Positions 18,852 through 29,424 of a stretch of 64,000 bases of DNA are shown here, piece after piece. Every line of letters starts with the position of its first letter. Positions within the stretch are counted from its first letter, which is position 1. The position numbers were made by a program, and so were the translations under genes. This DNA comes from Leptidea sinapis (taxonomy: Eukaryota > Arthropoda > Insecta > Lepidoptera > Pieridae): positions 8,060,001 to 8,124,000 of the forward strand of contig NC_066296.1 of assembly GCF_905404315.1 (NCBI RefSeq), written 5' to 3'. Under the pieces are notes generated by a model. That model did no database searches and was not told the DNA's origin. It saw nothing but the letters and a program-made list of their open reading frames with translations.

Positions 18852-19121
18852 TCCACCAAAGCTAAGCAGAAAGGAGAAGTGGAAATAACGAAATATGATT
18901 GGTTATCAAATCAATCTCATCTCCACTATGGTATATTGCAGGCCCAAGTCATCTGAGACTTATCACCAGCTAAATGATGACAAAATTATTGGTAACAGAA
19001 TATACCTTGTCATTCAAATCACACTTTCTCTCATAATTTTGATATCTATGCTATTGTGTAAATATTTTTATATAAAATGCAAATTTATAAAAAAAATTTA
19101 ATAAATTTTTTACAAAAATAA
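18852..19121. other. Short flank between Polinton and Nup107 3' end
   Basis: About 270 bp, AT-rich. It carries no gene that I can support; a 68-codon + strand frame at 18895 looks like chance. TTTCCACCAAAGCTAA here repeats the left flank. Confidence 0.5.
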
Positions 19122-21725
19122 TTATTCATTTAATTCATAACCAAACATGTCTCTATCTTTTTCCATTAGTACTAAACAAGATTCTTTAATCCGTTCCAAT
19201 AAATCTTGAATTTTATTTTTTGTAAAGACCTTGTATAAACCACGATTCTCTGCAGCTATTAAATTACTAAGCTGCACTGCCTCTTTATGACTATCAACAT
19301 TGTCATTGCTTTGAAGTATCTTAAGGATTAGGTTCACAGCCTCAGGGATACACAGACGTCTCAAAGTATCCATTTGCTTCAACCTATCCTCTCTGTCATC
19401 TTCAGAAAAATATTTAGAAGATGTACTATCATTTTCATCTAGAAGCCATCCTCCCGGAAACTTTAGTACATTGTATAAAAGTGATTTAGTGTTTCGTGAA
19501 AGGTGTAGAGTGGCATTCTTCCATCTTGCCTTCTGCTGTTCCACTTGTGCACATTTTTGCTCATGATGAACTTTGTCTGCAAATGATGCATCTGGTTGTA
19601 ATGGTTCAACATCTCTTGGTTGACCACTAATATAATGTCTACACCAAGTAGCAAAACCATCAAGAGCATCTAGATAAGCTTTCAAGCACAGGTGTTCACG
19701 TAGTTCTGCAGAATTTTTGGCCACTGAGTTCATAAAATCTGAAAACAAATTCTTCATACTTGATAAACAGGCAATTGCTGCATCCGTGTTGCCCATGAAT
19801 ATAAAGGTTCTAATCATCGCATTACTTAACCATAAGCCTTCTACAATTTGATTTGGCAGTAGTGATAACCATTCCAATGATGAAATTAGTTTACCTACAA
19901 CATCTTTCTCTTTTTCAACAGCTGTGGTCTGTGTCATGTTCATATCAAAGTTTCCATAGCTTTGCGTGGTATCTGTAATGGCTCTCTTAATAGTCAATCT
20001 GGCCGATTCAGCTACATCTATTCCAGCAGTTAATCCAGCTTTCACTATTCCTTCTCTATAACAACTCTTGTGAATTTTTTCCATGAATTCAGCAAAAACT
20101 AATGTTTGACGTTCCCTTGGGACAGTTGCTGTGTAATAAGCTATTATCTGAGGAGATTCACATGCTCCGTCTACCAAATTTTCAATCAGTTGTAACACAT
20201 ATTTTTCCAAAATCATATCACCCACATCATGTTGAGGGTCTTTTCCCATATGTCTCAAGACAAGAACCAAGTGTGCCAAAAATCTAATGAATCTTTCATC
20301 AGTGTTATCTACCCATTGTGTGGAGTCCTGCATTATAGATCTTATATGACCTAACATTAAATATCTCTGAACAGTCTGATAATTGGATTCCTTCTTACCA
20401 TCCATTAATGATTTCACTGCATTAAAAATCTGCTCCAACGATATCTCAACAACTTGCAATTCAGACTGCAGCAATTCAAGGACTTCTGGTGGTGTTGTAT
20501 TTGCTTCAGCAGTTGCATGATGTTCATTCAGAAATTTATCCACCTTTGCTTCAATTTGTACTCTTAGATGAGCCCATAAAAGATCTTCCCAATTTCCTTG
20601 GCAAACTGGCACTGCACTTTGTAAATGACCACATAATAGACCAACTGTGGCTCTATAAAACATGTTTTCAGAAGTATTATTGGCAATAGCTAGACCACAT
20701 ATTTTCCACAAACCTCTAGACTTATTACCTTTTAATTCCAGGGTATTACTATTTTCTTCTCTTTTTTCATAATGCAGCAACTTCCATCCTTGTAATATAG
20801 CTCCACGCCATGCCTGACCTGCACTAATACACAATGATACAGCTTCATTATATTTACCACATCTGAATTCAGTGAACACTCTCTTACACAAATCATTATC
20901 ATCTTTCAAATCATCAGAGTGAATTGTTTTGTTCTGACGCCGTGGTGCATCTGGATCCATGCATGTAATCATAGCTTTGTTTTTATCTTTGTTAAATAAA
21001 CTTGATCCTATAAGCAGTTGATGGAGTGTGTTGCCCCAGTGAATATTATTTCCAACAACTGGTGCAGAAGTTTGTGTTGCTTCATCTTGATAAGCTGCAG
21101 TTGCTTCCAACCAATCTACAAGTAATTGCAGCAATCTTATTTCTGAATCACTCCTATACAATGCTGTGACTAAAGTATGCTGGGATATGGTTGTTTGCGT
21201 TATTATATTTTCAAATGTATCCGGCCCTTCAGCTATTGAATCTGAATATAACGCGTGAAGTAGCCTCCACGTATTTGCCTCTTCTGCCAACCAATAATTT
21301 TGTGCATTGTAGCGGTTCCATGGCTCAACTAATTCCAAAGAGTCGCAACAAGCTTGAGCTAACCTCGATAAAGTGTCCAATATATCGCTGGGGCGACTCG
21401 ATTGTATTATTTCGAAAAACAATTCACTTAAACTGCTACCCGCTGTTCCTGTATTTAAAACAATTGAGGATTCGTCTAATACCTGTCTCAAACTACTATC
21501 ATTTAAGGTTTTGAACAAAGATGTATCATTTAGTATAGGCGACAGATTTAGTGCCTCGTCCCTTCCTAGTATTTGTCTTACTCTGTTATTTTTGATGGGC
21601 GTACGCTGTGTTGAATGTAAAAGCAGACTTTTATCAAAACTCATGATTTGGTTTTTAAATGTATTCAACTTTGATTTTTCCGACAACCTGTAATACCTAA
21701 ACTTCTTTTCGACTACAGTTTTCAT
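19122..21725 (-). CDS. Nup107: Nuclear pore complex protein Nup107, intronless
   Basis: 867 aa from the ATG at 21725. The open frame continues 12 codons further to a TTG at 21761, with an in-frame TAA just beyond, so the ATG is the true start. The N-terminal third is Ser/Leu-rich and partly disordered; WRLLHALYSDSI near residue 155 marks the start of the helical Nup84/Nup107 solenoid that fills the rest. Conserved stretches include QAWRGAILQGWKLLHYEK and RETFIFMG-like MIRTFIFMGN. Length is close to that of other animals (about 900). Nup107 is a scaffold member of the Y-complex, needed for pore assembly and mRNA export. The coding region is uninterrupted, unlike both neighbouring genes. It is convergent with DDRGK1. 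Confidence 0.92.
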   Translation of the reverse strand: MKTVVEKKFRYYRLSEKSKLNTFKNQIMSFDKSLLLHSTQRTPIKNNRVRQILGRDEALNLSPILNDTSLFKTLNDSSLRQVLDESSIVLNTGTAGSSLSELFFEIIQSSRPSDILDTLSRLAQACCDSLELVEPWNRYNAQNYWLAEEANTWRLLHALYSDSIAEGPDTFENIITQTTISQHTLVTALYRSDSEIRLLQLLVDWLEATAAYQDEATQTSAPVVGNNIHWGNTLHQLLIGSSLFNKDKNKAMITCMDPDAPRRQNKTIHSDDLKDDNDLCKRVFTEFRCGKYNEAVSLCISAGQAWRGAILQGWKLLHYEKREENSNTLELKGNKSRGLWKICGLAIANNTSENMFYRATVGLLCGHLQSAVPVCQGNWEDLLWAHLRVQIEAKVDKFLNEHHATAEANTTPPEVLELLQSELQVVEISLEQIFNAVKSLMDGKKESNYQTVQRYLMLGHIRSIMQDSTQWVDNTDERFIRFLAHLVLVLRHMGKDPQHDVGDMILEKYVLQLIENLVDGACESPQIIAYYTATVPRERQTLVFAEFMEKIHKSCYREGIVKAGLTAGIDVAESARLTIKRAITDTTQSYGNFDMNMTQTTAVEKEKDVVGKLISSLEWLSLLPNQIVEGLWLSNAMIRTFIFMGNTDAAIACLSSMKNLFSDFMNSVAKNSAELREHLCLKAYLDALDGFATWCRHYISGQPRDVEPLQPDASFADKVHHEQKCAQVEQQKARWKNATLHLSRNTKSLLYNVLKFPGGWLLDENDSTSSKYFSEDDREDRLKQMDTLRRLCIPEAVNLILKILQSNDNVDSHKEAVQLSNLIAAENRGLYKVFTKNKIQDLLERIKESCLVLMEKDRDMFGYELNE

Positions 21726-21748
21726 TTGACTTTTGTCACAATTCACAA

Positions 21749-21781
21749 ATGCCGCCGCCAAAAATTACAAACAAAGAGGAT
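21749..21781 (+). CDS. Possible first coding exon of a divergent gene
   Basis: ATGCCGCCGCCA... gives 11 codons (MPPPKITNKED) and then a perfect GTAAGT donor. It starts only 24 nt from the Nup107 start codon on the other strand, the arrangement of a bidirectional promoter. No matching second exon could be proven downstream. Confidence 0.3.
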
Positions 21782-22540
21782 GTAAGTACGTAACAAATAC
21801 CTAATGGACATGTTATAGCTTAAACACATGATCGGAATTGGTACATCCGAACTATCAGGCGTGATCCGGTACCGCTGCTGCACTAAATTCGATGGTATGC
21901 CACATTGTCCATTGCACAAAATTATTATTTTTATCGATGTTTCGATGGCTGTCTGACTGAGTACCAATTGGTGTAATCAGTTAATGCAATGTATAATTTG
22001 GATTATCTACCTATATTGTAGAAAATGTAATGCTGCTTAGGCAATAAAGCATACATATAATTATATAAGTTACCTGTTTGTTAATTATAATAATGAAGTA
22101 TATATAAATTAAGTATATGTAATTTTTAATTTCCTGTTAAAAGTTTTTGTAATACAGGCCATATGTGTTAAAAAACGTGTTTCTCTTGTTATTACTTGTA
22201 GTTCTAGGTTTTAATGTACACTGGAAACATACAACTGTAATAATTATGTTAATAAAGAATTAATATCAAATCAATCAAAAATCAATGAGTTCGTGTGTAT
22301 GCTGAACCCGACCAATAGCCAGTCGAGTCGGTATCAGCCTTCATTCCGTTTCTCTTGTGGATATGCGAATGTGCTCTATATTCTGTAATTTGATGATTGC
22401 GACGACTCTTTATTCTTTTGGACTTTTGTATTAATTGCTTTTATTGACTGTCCTCTGGTTCCTTGTTTGCTATTTGGATGACCGTTGCGTGCATTTTGGA
22501 TTTTGATTATCCGCATGAAAGCGCAGGATGATCAGCATAA
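21782..22540. other. Nup107 upstream region, no gene seen
   Basis: AT-rich sequence with no open frame of note and no recognised repeat. It must contain the Nup107 promoter. Confidence 0.5.
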
Positions 22541-23790
22541 TATATACCTAGTCTTGCCATAAATACTGACACAAAGAAAACGAGAAATTTTCTATTGCAA
22601 ATCACATTTATTACATTTGCAGTGCGCTAGTTTAATACATAAATATAAAAAAATTTAAAACATAAAAACTTATTCGATGTGGTCTCCATTGGCTGCAATA
22701 CAGTCCTTTAAACGTTGAGGCCAGTTATCAATAGAAGCACTTTCCATGGGAAAATTCTACACTACCAATCGAACAGATTGTTTTATAGGCTCAAACTTAT
22801 CATGGTGTTTAGAGCAAGCCGTACTCTCTAAAACTGATCTTATATCATAATCCAGCGGAATAAGATCGGGACTAGACAACGGCCAGTCTTCAGCTCTGGC
22901 GAAGTTCGAAACATTCGTTTCCAACCAAGACTGCGTAGACCAAGCTTTATGACTCGGTGCCAAGTCTTGCTGGAAGGACCATTCTTGGTTATTGTACATG
23001 GTCCTTTTAGGGGGCTTCACCACCTTCCCAAGAATAGTACCTTGATACACATGTGCCGATGTTTTGATACTTTTTTCACAAAAGTATGGCTCAGTCATTC
23101 CTTCATAGCTAATTCCCCACCAATACATCACTCAAGTCGGATTGGATGGATCACACGATTCACTCTGTCGACTTATTGGGAAGCTTCCTTAGAGCTTTAA
23201 ACATAAATACGGACATTTTGTTTATAAAAATGTTGCTCAATTGGTAAAATTTTCTCATCCGACAACAATTTTTTTTTGTGACCTCCCCTTGCGTACCGAT
23301 TCAGTAGTTGTTTCGATTTTACCATCCTATTCTTTTAAAATTAACAGTTAAGAAATGAGTAGTACGTCTCTTATAGGTTGCAAGTCCTCAGTCATCTTTG
23401 AAAATACGCGACATGGTTCTTGGTACTATCTTCATCTCCCAATATAAAATCTTTTGCTTTCGGACAGGATTTCTTCGAATTCTTTCCCTTACTGCTTTGA
23501 CCGCCTTTTTCGTACGAACACCAAGTGGACGGCCAGATCTTTTTCTGTCACAAACAGATAAGGTGTCTTTGTACCTATTAATAGGGCGCTACACAAACAT
23601 TTTACTAATACCAAGCTTATGGAGAGTTTTAAAAATTTCCATTTGGCTCCATACGTACTTTATGCAACACAATCACAGTAATTTGATTCTCTTTATCACC
23701 CCTCTCCATTTTAATATCGCAAAATAATTTACAACGAATTGGTGCCACACTGAGAAAACTCAATGAAAAATCATATAAAAATGACAGATT
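22541..23790 (-). pseudogene. Tc1/mariner transposase remnant
   Basis: The - strand frame 23131-22757 encodes a catalytic C-terminal part (MYWWGISYEGMTEPYF, WSFQQDLAPSHKA, SPDLIPLDYDIRS). The 5' half, 23730-23380, is broken by frameshifts and stops and carries GRPLGVR and RIRRNPVRKQKI. Dead copy. An outer edge may lie near 22545 (TATACCTAGTCTTGCC). Confidence 0.85.
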
Positions 23791-23818
23791 CCAAATTCAA
23801 ATGTAATATTTAGTTTAT

Positions 23819-24005
23819 TGAAGTGAAACTTCTTTAGGCGCATGAGTAAATTTTTATCTGTATACACGCAATAATAATAATATTAGCGTCACGAAGATGT
23901 GCAACGTTTTTGTCGAAGAAGAGGGCGATTGAAACCCACAGACGTATTGAAACCGATCGAAAGAGAGTGAGACGGCATGAAGCACATTGCCATGGAGCGA
24001 GAGTA
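23819..24005. repeat. GAAGTGAAACTTC repeat, copy 1
   Basis: TTGAAGTGAAACTTC..., then GTCACGAAGATGTGCAACG and GAAGAGGGCGATTGA, recur in diverged form at about 24480-24600. GA-rich sequence follows to about 24150. Confidence 0.55.
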
Positions 24006-24150
24006 GGTGACAAATGAGTGAGAAAGATCGAGAGAGAGAGTGAGATAGAGTGAACGTCGCATCACGCACAGTACCATGGAGCGATAGGTGTCAGAGAGCT
24101 AGCAAGAAATATTGAGAGAGAGAGTAAGGGAGATCAAGAAAAGAAAAAAT
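24006..24150. repeat. GA-rich low-complexity stretch
   Basis: Runs of GAGAGAGAGTGAGA and similar; no gene. Open frames here are compositional artefacts. Confidence 0.6.
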
Positions 24151-24192
24151 ACACGCTGTTGGTTTATGTATTCGTAGTAGTTAAACATTATC

Positions 24193-24335
24193 AACCTTAT
24201 TCATAATAGTCTGCTAACTTAAGCATTGCTTATTCACACTGTGTCTTCTTCTATTGACATATGTCAGAACGAGAAAAAACACTCCTAAGCGGCTGTTTTA
24301 AGTTAGCGGACCATTATGAATAAGGGGGTAGAACT
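24193..24335. repeat. Short foldback MITE, copy 1
   Basis: Starts TTATTCATAATAGTC and ends GACCATTATGAATAAG, so the tips are inverted repeats. A homologous copy, in reverse orientation, occupies about 50907-51043. About 140 bp, non-coding. Confidence 0.7.
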
Positions 24336-24479
24336 TTAGATGTCAATTCTGTTGCATAACGTCTTGTGCAGTAAATACAGTTATTTTTTTAATCCAAGAT
24401 AGCCGCCGCGCAAAATTATGATTTCGACAATATGGTATCCGAGGTTATCGAGGGTGCAGAGAACGAATTTGGGATCATT

Positions 24480-24600
24480 TTTGAAGTGAAACTTCCTTGC
24501 ATGCAAGACGGTAAAAATTTTACGGATGAAACGCAATAAATTGTCACGAAAATGTGCGACATTTTTTACCAAGAAGAGGGAGATTGAGAAAGGGCTAACG
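24480..24600. repeat. GAAGTGAAACTTC repeat, copy 2
   Basis: Diverged relative of 23819-24005, with the same order of blocks (TGAAGTGAAACTTCC, GTCACGAAAATGTGCGAC, AAGAAGAGGGAGATTGA). Confidence 0.5.
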
Positions 24601-24644
24601 TAGCACATTGCTTCACTAGTAAGTATTACAATTTCGATATTAGC

Positions 24645-24928
24645 GTTGTATCATACTGGTTGATCTCGCAGCCGCCAGTAAGAAGAACATCTTCACTACT
24701 AGAGTTGTATCGTACAGGTTCAGCGTGCGGCCGCGAAAACGTAGAGCATCTTCCCCTCAAGCTTTGTATCGTGCAGGTTTAACGCGCGGATGCGAAAAAG
24801 TAGAACATCTTCCCTACTTGAGTTGTGTCGTGCAGGTTAATAGTGCGACCGCGAGTAAGTATAACATCTTCCCTCCTAGCGTTGTATAGTACAGGCTTAG
24901 CGCGCGGCCGCGAGTAAGTAGAACATCT
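24645..24928. repeat. 59-bp tandem repeat, about 4.8 units
   Basis: Units start GTTGTATCRTACAGG at 24645, 24704, 24763, 24822 and 24881. Each carries a GCGGCCGCGA-like block and AGAACATCTTCCC. Units are 75-85% alike by eye, so it is a small aged array. Confidence 0.85.
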
Positions 24929-25089
24929 AATAATTTCTAATATTGACAAGAAAAATTTGGTTTAGAGAAGTTTTCAAAAGTAAGTTCACTTCTGACATAT
25001 GTACTTTGTAAGCACGCCATTTTTTTAATTTTAACAGTATTTATGGCCAGTCTAAGTAATTTTATTGCTTTGCCCATAACTGGCGAATC

Positions 25090-25260
25090 ATGTTAGTAAT
25101 TTGGGAAGATTTTACTCGGATAGATGATCAAAGTCTGATGAGGACAAAGATGTCTCGGTTAACAGTTGTAGATTGGCACAGCCGAGAAGTGGCTGTCCCG
25201 TACCTGTCCTGTAAGAGCAAGAAGGAAAGAGTAAATTTAGCTAGAGGAAATATAATTAAG
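25090..25260 (+). CDS. Candidate exon of unrecognised gene
   Basis: An open frame ending AAG before GTAAAC at 25261, encoding WEDFTRIDDQSLM...KKERVNLARGNIIK. It could join in frame to 27712-27766 and then 29288-29424. No family is recognised, and no upstream acceptor in the right phase is clear. Low confidence. Confidence 0.25.
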
Positions 25261-25569
25261 GTAAACTATAATTTTTTATTATAGTATAAGAGTGGGAGAG
25301 ACCAGAAAGTCTATATTAGGTTAGAACATTAATATTTTTGTGCCCAGACTTAGGTTTTATTGTGTAATAGCAATACATTGGAAACTATAATAATATTTTG
25401 GAATAAGTATTTGATTCAAAATTAGTACTGATTTTAATTAAGATTTAACTTCTCATGATGTTCACTATATATTTTTTTTCTTTCATGGAGACACATTGAG
25501 GAGTTCTTGGTCTGATAGAGAACGTGAGTGAGCATCTACGGTTGGAAGGTGCCAAAAAAGATCAGCAGA

Positions 25570-25790
25570 AGTTGTGAGGGCATTTATAAAAAAACACGTA
25601 GTACCGACCATTCACGCAGACTATTGGAAAATGATTGTCTGGATGTCCATGCATAAATTCATAATAAAATTAATCATAGTGACCCAGACAAACCTTTTAT
25701 TGCTTCTAGAAACCCAGACAGTAGAATCCCAGTGGCAGGTTATGAAACGATTCTTCTATAAAGAACCAATCGAATATCGAAAGTAATAAT
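25570..25790 (+). pseudogene. Merlin/ISXO2-like transposase fragment
   Basis: Pieces in shifting frames read IKKHVVP, TIHADYWK, then NKINHSDPDKPFIA and QTVESQWQVMKRFFYKE. The NHS...D...H-TQTVES-W-MKR order is that of the IS1595/ISXO2-like DDE domain found in Merlin transposons. Frameshifts make it dead. Confidence 0.6.
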
Positions 25791-25959
25791 AAGCAGAATT
25801 TCAGCGATTTGTGTGTGGAATATTATATGATAAAACAATAAAATATGTATATAAAGTGAATTAAATGAATGCTTATAAATATCAACTTAATGTTATTTGA
25901 ATAATAATTTAAATAAATGAACATAACCTCAAAATTTTTGCGAACTTAACTTTTAACAT

Positions 25960-27040
25960 AATTACTTACTTTTTTGCGAAAATGTTTGTTATTCATCCAA
26001 ATTTATTTTATCACCTTCAACGAATGCTTCTTCAGAAACAATACACTTACGCCAACGAATAATCGAATCATCAAGACATTTTTAAACGCTGTTTCCGGAA
26101 TTGAGTTCAGTTCTCGCTGCGAATTCTCCTTTATGTCTTCTACCGATAAAAAACGGGTGCCACGAAGTGGGGATTTGAGGTTAGGAAAAAGAAAGAAGTC
26201 GGCTGGAGCCATATCTGGTGAATATGGTGTTGCTCGATGGTATTTGGTTAGCGTTTGGTCAAAAATTCGTTCACAATTTTGGCCTTGTACGAAGGCGCAT
26301 TATCGTGGTGCAAAATCCAAGAATTTTCTTTCCACAAATCTGGCTTTTTCGTCGAATTTGCTCTCCATAATGTTCTAATAATATTCTTTATTTACCGTTC
26401 AACCTTCCGGCAAGAATTCCGAGTGAACAACACCGCGATAGTCAAAGAAAACACTCAACATTACATTGACATTTGATCGACTTTGGCGTGGTTTTTTCGG
26501 TTTCGGTTCAGTTTGAAGGCGCCACTCCAAAGCTTGATGAAAACAATGACCCCCAGTTAAAATGGTACGGATCGACTCGTGGTATACAGAAAGTTCGGGG
26601 GCTAAGTCTCTCAAATTTTAATGAGGATTTTCAGTCACTATTTCCTTCCCTTTTGCGATGTTAACTTCAGTTGCAGACATGGCCTACTAGAGCGAGGCAA
26701 ATCTTCCATCACATCTCGACCGCTTTTGAACGTTTCTACTACTCATAAGCTCGTGTTTTAGATAAAGTCGATTCATCGTGAGCCTTCTTTCAACATTTTC
26801 AGTGACTCCGAACACAAAATTCCATTGGCGATCCAAAATTTAAGACAAACTCTTTGTTCGATGTTTTTGTCTATTAAGAAATTCGCAATACACACCACAT
26901 ATGATATAACTAAAACAGCACTGTATTTAATATAAATAACAGATGCAACTCAAACTCCGCGCCAATGTGGAAAACAATTATGCCAATCTAAAAACAACAA
27001 AAATTTGAATTTGGAACCATAAGCACATCATCCATTCCCG
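25960..27040 (-). pseudogene. Mariner transposase remnant
   Basis: On the - strand: N-terminal part near 26880-26690 (IEQRVCLKFWIANGI, FKSGRDVMEDLPRS), catalytic parts at 26614-26399 (VMLSVFFDYRGVVHSEFLPEG) and 26212-26003 (MAPADFFLFPNLKSPLRGT). Several frameshifts. A nearly full-length but dead element. Confidence 0.88.
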
Positions 27041-27711
27041 ATACTATTTTGACTGAATGTAATAATTATGAGGCGTCAATATCTGTTATAATTAGAAATT
27101 AAAATTACTTACATGCACTTATGCGAGTTATGCAGCTTGAATGATGCAAAACCCTTTGTGACTCCGACTCGGCGTCCACCGGACCCTCCGATTGTTCGAC
27201 CTTACCAAATCCGATCATGTGTTTAAGCTTTAAGGCTTCAATTTTGAGTGACATTATGTTCACTTGAATCTTGCCGCTTTAGTACGGACAAGTTTTGTAC
27301 ACTGATTAAGGTCTATGACTAAAAACATAAAACAGTACGTTTGGTTCAGAAATCAGAGTTCAGATTCATACAAGATGAAAAAAATTCTCGTCAAACTTTG
27401 ATTTGGTTGGTCTTTCCATCTTTCAAAATTTAAAATTAAAGAAGTTAAAATATTTTATATATTAGGTATCTACTGTATCTTATCACCAGAACTTTTAAAC
27501 ATTATCATAAAAATATAAGTGGTAAATTTATTGGAGTTTTATATATAATTCTTATTTTTTTTTAAATTAGTGATTAAATTGTATTTGAGGATTTAATTCT
27601 TATTTATATAAAATAATTCATTATTTATTTTACATTCATTAATTACCTATTATATATTTTCTAAGTGTGTTTCCAAGAAAAATTATTTAAATATTCTTGT
27701 ATTTTTTTTAG

Positions 27712-27766
27712 GTCAACCTATTGCAACACATTCAAAAAAGATTAAGTACCATAGGTGGGTTCTTAA
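27712..27766 (+). CDS. Candidate exon of unrecognised gene
   Basis: Pyrimidine-rich acceptor TTTTTTTTAG, 55 nt, then GTGGGT. In the phase left by 25260 it reads VNLLQHIQKRLSTI, and the next exon's acceptor keeps that frame. Weak evidence only. Confidence 0.25.
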
Positions 27767-28309
27767 ACTCCTTATTTACAATTTACTGTGTAACTTGTTT
27801 ACCTCAAATAGTAATCTTAACTCTATAAATTTTAATTTCTGTGTGATAAAAAATATAATATTGTCTTTTGTTAAATTTAAAGAATATATAGGTAAAAATA
27901 AATTAAAGTAGGTAAATATGCATACATGCTTAATTGTAGATAGCAAGTTTATTTTTCAATCCACTTAAATTATTATCAAGTGATTATTGAATTATGTATA
28001 CCGACATGTTAGTTTAATAATTCGCTGTTTAATATCAGTCCATAAAAAATTATTAAATCTATTTAAAGTTTCAGTATTCATATTCTGCAAGAATCTGTAA
28101 TACATTCTTCATATTATACTATACACTGTATAAATAATCAAAATAAAGTATATCTAAAAGAGTGTCTATGAAAAACTACAAAACAAGAAAAATTATCTAC
28201 ATATTTCTTTGACCCTTGGCTTATTCCAAAAGTTAATAATAATTTGCAATCACTCAATCAAATCTTTTCTGCATCAGTGGTATTGTCATGAAACTATATG
28301 AATAACATG

Positions 28310-28500
28310 TTAGTCTTTTGTTGGGGCAATGTATATACTTTAACAACATGAACCCAGAATTCACCCAGAAAATGTTCAAAACAAATATATTATGTAATTC
28401 AAAATAATTGTTAAAATATTTTTAAGTGGTAAATGTACTATAACATAAATTACTTTCATAATCATACCACAGATTGAGAATGGAGCAACCACTGTCAGGT
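28310..28500 (+). repeat. LINE 3' end fragment, copy 1
   Basis: Decayed relative of 41400-41580: the same blocks (ACAACATGAACCCAGAA, TTCAAAA-AATTGTTAAAA, ATACCACAGATTGAGAATGGAGC). They encode the C-terminal tail of a Jockey/CR1-like reverse transcriptase ORF. Confidence 0.6.
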
Positions 28501-29287
28501 TATTTTTAATTTTATTGTATCCAATTTCAATTTTATTATATCCAAATTTTACAAACACTTGCTGAGTTTCTTGCGCCCATTCTTCTCAGGTCTGAGGCAT
28601 TTCCCAAATGGGTGCTGGTTTTTCACATTCAATAAGTGATATCATATTATATTTTGAATAAAATATTTAAATTTAATTATTTAAAATATTTGAATTTGAA
28701 TAAATAAAAGATGTTGGTAATGAATTCAATCTGATGTAAATATCTCATGTTAACTAGTGTGTTAAAAATGAATGTTGTAATGTATTAGCAATTGTTCACA
28801 ATGCAATATTAATTTAGATGAAATTCATATAATAAAAAAATACTGTTTCAAAAATTAACCATGTCAGTTAACAGTGTATTTTAGGGTCATTTGATATAAT
28901 ACACTAGATACTGTAAAATATTGGTTTAACTAACTAACTGAATCTTCATTCATAACAATTAAGAAAAACAGTTAATTAAAGATGAACTTAAATAGTTCTT
29001 TAAATAACTGTGTTTTATAAACCTGTACAAAATTAAAATCTTTTTCTATACGAATTAAGTGAAATGGCTAGTGTATGAGGGTTGTAAATTGTTTTTAATT
29101 CCATGATATTTTTTGATAAAATAAGCAAAAAAAATAGTTTTTTGATTCAATTTATTTGACATGTGACATTTTTATTATACATACCATCTAAAATGACAAA
29201 TGTCACTGTTGTCTTTTTTGCTATCTGAAGTACAAAAATAAGTTAAAATACTTAATACCTACTTGTTTATTGCTATAGGTTGATAGG

Positions 29288-29424
29288 TCCACCAGCTATA
29301 AGATTAAGACTTATTGCTATAATTGAGTATTGGAAGAATCCACTGAAGATGAACATGGAAGCTGGTAGCAAGATGATTTGTGAAGAACAATCTACATCAC
29401 TTTCTTTGAAATACTATTCAAAGG
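29288..29424 (+). CDS. Candidate exon of unrecognised gene
   Basis: Open in one frame between GGTTGATAG and GTAGGA, encoding PPAIRLRLIAIIEYWKN...SLSLKYYSK. An alternative acceptor at 29279 also exists. The frame is compatible with 27712-27766. No homology is recognised. Confidence 0.25.

Noticed and set aside
18895..19101. 68-codon + strand frame ending in a hydrophobic stretch
   Set aside because: Short, beside the Nup107 3' end, with low-complexity AT-rich codons; no homology recognised and no expected gene position.
21726..21761. Upstream 12-codon extension of Nup107
   Set aside because: Starts with TTG and has an in-frame TAA just upstream; the ATG at 21725 is the natural start.
23398..23727. 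109-codon + strand frame
   Set aside because: It is the antisense of the decayed mariner transposase N-terminal part.
23854..24077. Ser/Leu-rich frames on the - strand
   Set aside because: Produced by GA-rich low-complexity sequence; no gene-like features.
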